A stretch of 64,000 nucleotides of DNA from Candidatus Villigracilaceae bacterium (GTDB lineage: Bacteria; Chloroflexota; Anaerolineae; Anaerolineales; Villigracilaceae): assembly GCA_026645935.1 (NCBI GenBank), contig JAPKMP010000020.1, forward strand, positions 1-64,000, read 5' to 3'. The position numbers and the translations under genes are program-made. Shown piece after piece: positions 61,709 through 64,000 of this stretch (the stretch's first letter is position 1; every line of letters starts with the position of its first letter). Under the pieces are notes generated by a model that was given only the letters and a program-made list of their open reading frames with translations, was not told the origin of the DNA and did not search any database.

Positions 61709-62674
61709 TTGAACCCGGTAACCTTCCTTTCACCCGTCACAGAAGAAGTCAAACTTGTCGAGGAGCGCATGCGAGTCCAGGCAGACGAAGCCCACCCGGA
61801 CTTGCGCGCCGCCCTCGAACATCTACTTTCAGCGGGAGGAAAACGCGTCCGCCCGACCCTGGGATTGCTCGTCGGTAACATGCTAAACGCACCGCTGGAA
61901 AAGCTCGTCACCCTCGGTGCTGCAGTGGAACTGCTTCATACCGCCACGCTGGTCCACGACGACCTGATCGACGGCTCTTTGCTGCGTCGCGGCACGCCCA
62001 CGCTCAACGCGCGCTGGTCGCCGCCTGCGACAGTCTTAACCGGCGACTTTCTTTTTGCGCGCGCCGCCAAGCTTGCCGCTGAGACCAATTACCTGCCTTT
62101 GATGAAGCTTTTTTCCGAAACGCTGGCGATCATCGTGAACGGCGAGTTGACGCAGATGTTCACTTCGCGCGGACTCATCAACCGCGAAAACTACTACAAA
62201 CGGATTTACGCCAAGACCGCGTCATTATTTGAAATGACCTCGCGCGCGGCCGCGATGGTCAGCCCGGCAAACGAGGATGTCGTCGAATCCATGCGCGATT
62301 TCGGGTATCAGATCGGGATGGCATTCCAGATCGTCGACGATATCCTAGATTACAGCGGCGACCAATCCTCTGTGGGCAAGCCCCTCGGCTCCGACTTGTT
62401 GAACGGTCTGGTCACACTCCCAGCCATTTACTTCGCCGAGATCCACCCCGACGATATGGACATCCTTTCCCTGCCGCAGGGCGGCTGGACGAATAACGAG
62501 AATATGAGCCGCCTCGTGGAAAAGATCCGCTCGAGCAGCTGCACCAAGAAAGCCATGGTCGAAGCCGAACAGCACGTGGACCGCGCGCTTGCCAAACTTG
62601 AATCCTTCGAGCCTTCAGCGGAACGCGACGCGCTCGAAAATCTGGCGAAATATATTGTCGATCGCAAGGCATAA
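61709..62674 (+). CDS. polyprenyl diphosphate synthase
   Basis: The 321-residue all-helical enzyme starts at TTG 61709, just after tatD, behind GGGGAGA. The first aspartate-rich motif DDLID (84-88) and second DDILD (about 208-212) bind the diphosphates through magnesium; GGKRVRP near residue 43 is the third signature. It makes long-chain prenyl diphosphate (C35-C50 range) for quinone side chains or lipid carriers. Chain length cannot be read reliably. The larger frame open to 61574 lies inside tatD and is rejected as start. Confidence 0.95.
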   Translation: MNPVTFLSPVTEEVKLVEERMRVQADEAHPDLRAALEHLLSAGGKRVRPTLGLLVGNMLNAPLEKLVTLGAAVELLHTATLVHDDLIDGSLLRRGTPTLNARWSPPATVLTGDFLFARAAKLAAETNYLPLMKLFSETLAIIVNGELTQMFTSRGLINRENYYKRIYAKTASLFEMTSRAAAMVSPANEDVVESMRDFGYQIGMAFQIVDDILDYSGDQSSVGKPLGSDLLNGLVTLPAIYFAEIHPDDMDILSLPQGGWTNNENMSRLVEKIRSSSCTKKAMVEAEQHVDRALAKLESFEPSAERDALENLAKYIVDRKA

Positions 62675-62758
62675 TTTTCTTAACCACAAAACCCACCAAG
62701 TGAGTTAAGGTCTGTCATTCCTTGCAGTTTTAACACTCCTGGCGGTGAGTGAATTTCC

Positions 62759-63265
62759 ATGGCTAACCCAAGAAAACCGTTTCGATTCAATGTCGGCTTC
62801 ATCATCCATGAAGAGGTCGGCTATAACCACGATTTCCCGTTCGAGTTCGAGAAGGTCACGCTCGGCGGCGACCTTGAACTGCGAAATTTCGAGGGCAGCG
62901 TCAATGTCGGCAAAACCCCGCAGGGCTTGATCGCACAGGGGAAATTTGCCGCCGAAACCACCCTTACCTGTTCGCGCTGTCTCACCGATTTTGTGCAGGA
63001 AATGGATTGGGAGTTTACAGAACTTTATGCGTTCGACCAGCGTTCGGTCACCGACTCCGGTCTGATCCTCCCGGAAGATGCGCATCTCGATGTGGAAGAA
63101 CTTCTGCGTGATTATGCCGTTTTGGAGATACCAATCAATCCCATATGTAAAGCAGGGTGCCTGGGCTTATGCTCCGAATGCGGACAGAACCTGAACGAAA
63201 AGGACTGCGGCCACCGCCCGGCAGAGCCTGATTCGCCCTTCGCAAAACTTAAGGATTTGCTGTAA
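62759..63265 (+). CDS. yceD: DUF177/YceD family protein
   Basis: The 168-residue protein belongs to the YceD family that works with large-subunit rRNA. TCSRCLTDF is the first Cys pair; the C-terminal stretch CKAGCLGLCSECGQNLNEKDC gives a second Cys-rich cluster, probably zinc-binding. In most genomes rpmF (L32) follows yceD; here that position is taken by the Met-rich leader of metG. AGTG-like sequence precedes the ATG, SD weak. Confidence 0.92.
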   Translation: MANPRKPFRFNVGFIIHEEVGYNHDFPFEFEKVTLGGDLELRNFEGSVNVGKTPQGLIAQGKFAAETTLTCSRCLTDFVQEMDWEFTELYAFDQRSVTDSGLILPEDAHLDVEELLRDYAVLEIPINPICKAGCLGLCSECGQNLNEKDCGHRPAEPDSPFAKLKDLL

Positions 63266-63268
63266 AAT
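63239..63268 (+). promoter_or_regulatory. candidate promoter of metG leader
   Basis: TTCGCA (63239-63244, four of six) and TAAAAT (63263-63268, five of six) have 18-base spacing. The -10 ends seven bases before the leader ATG, so the message could start at or near that ATG. Confidence 0.5.
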
Positions 63269-63275
63269 ACCGCTC

Positions 63276-63365
63276 ATGAAATTCACTTCCGCTTTTCCGA
63301 TGGTGCCAATGACCATGGCCATGCGAATGGAGATGTCTTTTTACACCGAGTGGAAAGCACGTTAG
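63276..63365 (+). CDS. Met-rich leader peptide of metG
   Basis: ATG to TAG gives 29 codons: Met at positions 1, 9, 12, 14, 16, 18 and 20. Seven of 29 residues, with six in a block of twelve, is far above normal Met use. The frame ends 19 bases before an intrinsic terminator (63385-63412) and 155 bases before metG. By analogy with Trp, His and Leu leaders, ribosome stalling at ATG codons when Met-tRNA is short would prevent termination. No SD is visible, but a -10 box seven bases upstream allows a leaderless start. It is too short to be found by ordinary gene callers. Confidence 0.72.
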   Translation: MKFTSAFPMVPMTMAMRMEMSFYTEWKAR

Positions 63366-63384
63366 GCCGTCGAACAAGAAAACG

Positions 63385-63412
63385 GGCTGTCCATTTCGCG
63401 GACAGCCTTTTT
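63385..63412 (+). terminator. attenuator terminator of metG
   Basis: GGCTGTCC (63385-63392) and GGACAGCC (63400-63407) form a perfect eight-base stem with loop ATTTCGC, followed by TTTTT. The stretch TCCATTTCGC (63390-63399) can alternatively pair with GCGAATGGA (63323-63331) inside the Met codon run, one bulge allowed, so the two folds exclude each other. Confidence 0.85.
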
Positions 63413-63426
63413 GTTTGAAATTAACA

Positions 63427-63508
63427 ATGTCATTGCGAGCCTGAAGGGCGAAGAAATCATCAAAACTGGAGATTGCTTCGGCGAAAAAGCACCGCCTCGC
63501 AATGACAT
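63427..63508. repeat. REP-like GTCATTGCGAG element in the metG leader
   Basis: ATGTCATTGCGAG and CTCGCAATGACAT form 13-base ends; inside are the complementary segments GAAGAAATC and GATTGCTTC. The right end abuts the metG SD (TAGGAG). It matches a widely distributed bacterial repeat type by appearance. Confidence 0.8.
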
Positions 63509-63520
63509 AGGAGAAACACC

Positions 63521-64000
63521 ATGACCGAAACCATTTTAGTGGCAGTCGCCTGGCCGTATGCCAATGCCGAAATCCACGTGGGTAACATCACGGGTTCCCA
63601 TTTGCCCGGCGATATCTTCGCCCGTTACCAACGCCTGAAGGGTAACAAGGTACTGATGATCACCGGCACCGACTCGCACGGCACACCTGTCACCATGAGC
63701 GCGGACAAACTCGGCAAACCCGTCGAGGAAGTGTACAAGTCTTTCCATGAAGGCTTCATCGAGTTGTTCCAGCAGCTTGGCATCACCTACGACCTGTATA
63801 CCACGACCCATAGTGAAAACCACTTCAAGGTCTCGCAGTCAATGTTCCTTGCCTTGCAAAAGAACGGCTATCTTTACCGCGAGTTCAGCAAACAGTGGTA
63901 CTCCCCCAGCGCGGGCAAATTCCTGCCGGACCGCTACGTCGAAGGGACATGCTACATCTGCGGCTTCGAAGGTGCGCGCTCGGATCAATGCGATAACTGC
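63521..64000 (+). CDS. metG: methionyl-tRNA synthetase (partial, N-terminal)
   Basis: The first 160 residues are present; the window ends inside the gene. ATG 63521 follows TAGGAG. AWPYANAEIHVGNITGSHLP carries the class I HIGH-type motif as HVGN, and YSPSAGKFLPDRYVEGTC with CYICGFEGARSDQCDNC is the zinc-knuckle insertion in the connective peptide, as in Met-tRNA synthetases with four-Cys metal sites. The enzyme charges both initiator and elongator tRNA-Met. An apparent leader-peptide attenuator and a REP-like repeat stand between its promoter and start codon. Confidence 0.96.
   Translation, partial: MTETILVAVAWPYANAEIHVGNITGSHLPGDIFARYQRLKGNKVLMITGTDSHGTPVTMSADKLGKPVEEVYKSFHEGFIELFQQLGITYDLYTTTHSENHFKVSQSMFLALQKNGYLYREFSKQWYSPSAGKFLPDRYVEGTCYICGFEGARSDQCDNC

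Noticed and set aside
1-64000. tRNA or rRNA genes, CRISPR arrays, insertion sequences
   Set aside because: No T-loop GTTCGANTC with acceptor pairing, no regularly spaced repeats and no transposase-like protein was found on either strand.

Overview
This 64 kb window looks like chromosomal DNA of a Chloroflexota bacterium, most likely class Anaerolineae. That placement is inference from style and content: secreted proteins with long Thr/Pro linkers, an ECF sigma/anti-sigma pair of a type common in that group, single-membrane envelope enzymes, moderate GC and many short palindromic intergenic repeats. There is no rRNA or tRNA gene, CRISPR array, phage, insertion sequence or plasmid backbone. It is core-genome-like sequence with dense, mostly short operons.

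Layout. 1-5.5 kb: end of uvrA, a membrane LysM protein, rpsT, a CPT-like kinase, argS and an arginine-deiminase-family protein. 5.5-14.8 kb: ECF sigma factor with its membrane partner, a cyclic-2,3-diphosphoglycerate-synthetase-like GTPase, a two-gene signalling operon (REC-histidine kinase and PAS/GAF histidine kinase), obgE and a DedA protein. 14.8-25.2 kb: NnrS-like membrane protein, SlyD-type isomerase, DmpA-family peptidase, a three-gene ABC-2 exporter, an ABC-F ATPase preceded by a strongly structured leader, a NYN-domain protein and an Fe-S PD-(D/E)XK nuclease. 25.2-35.7 kb: two secreted proteins that each carry both a cohesin-like and a dockerin module, a phosphodiester glycosidase, ftsH, xth, a receiver protein, DUF192, LysM-M23 peptidase and a cyclic-nucleotide-binding protein. 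36-46.2 kb: complete livKHMGF branched-chain amino acid importer, ornithine-cyclodeaminase-like and FAD amine oxidase genes, CinA and an M14 carboxypeptidase. 46.2-54.8 kb: an SAH/MTA-deaminase fused to a CYTH-like domain, envelope proteins, mltG, ruvX, a baseplate-J-like protein and cysteine desulfurase. 54.8-64 kb: two paralogous GT-C-like membrane proteins around a helix-hairpin-helix/coiled-coil protein, a phosphohexomutase, tatD, a polyprenyl synthase, yceD/DUF177 and the start of metG.

The most interesting signal is just upstream of metG (63276-63412). A 29-codon reading frame with seven methionines, six of them within twelve codons, is followed by an intrinsic terminator. Part of the Met-codon run is complementary to the loop and left arm of that terminator. 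This has the parts of a leader-peptide attenuator sensing charged Met-tRNA for methionyl-tRNA synthetase. Other notable items are the deaminase-CYTH fusion, an 87-nt imperfect hairpin plus terminator ahead of the ABC-F gene, a palindromic repeat inserted in frame inside a nuclease gene, several families of palindromic repeats that supply stop codons or terminators, a probable frameshift in one GT-C-like gene, and promoters whose -10 element lies 6-7 bases before the start codon (possible leaderless mRNAs).
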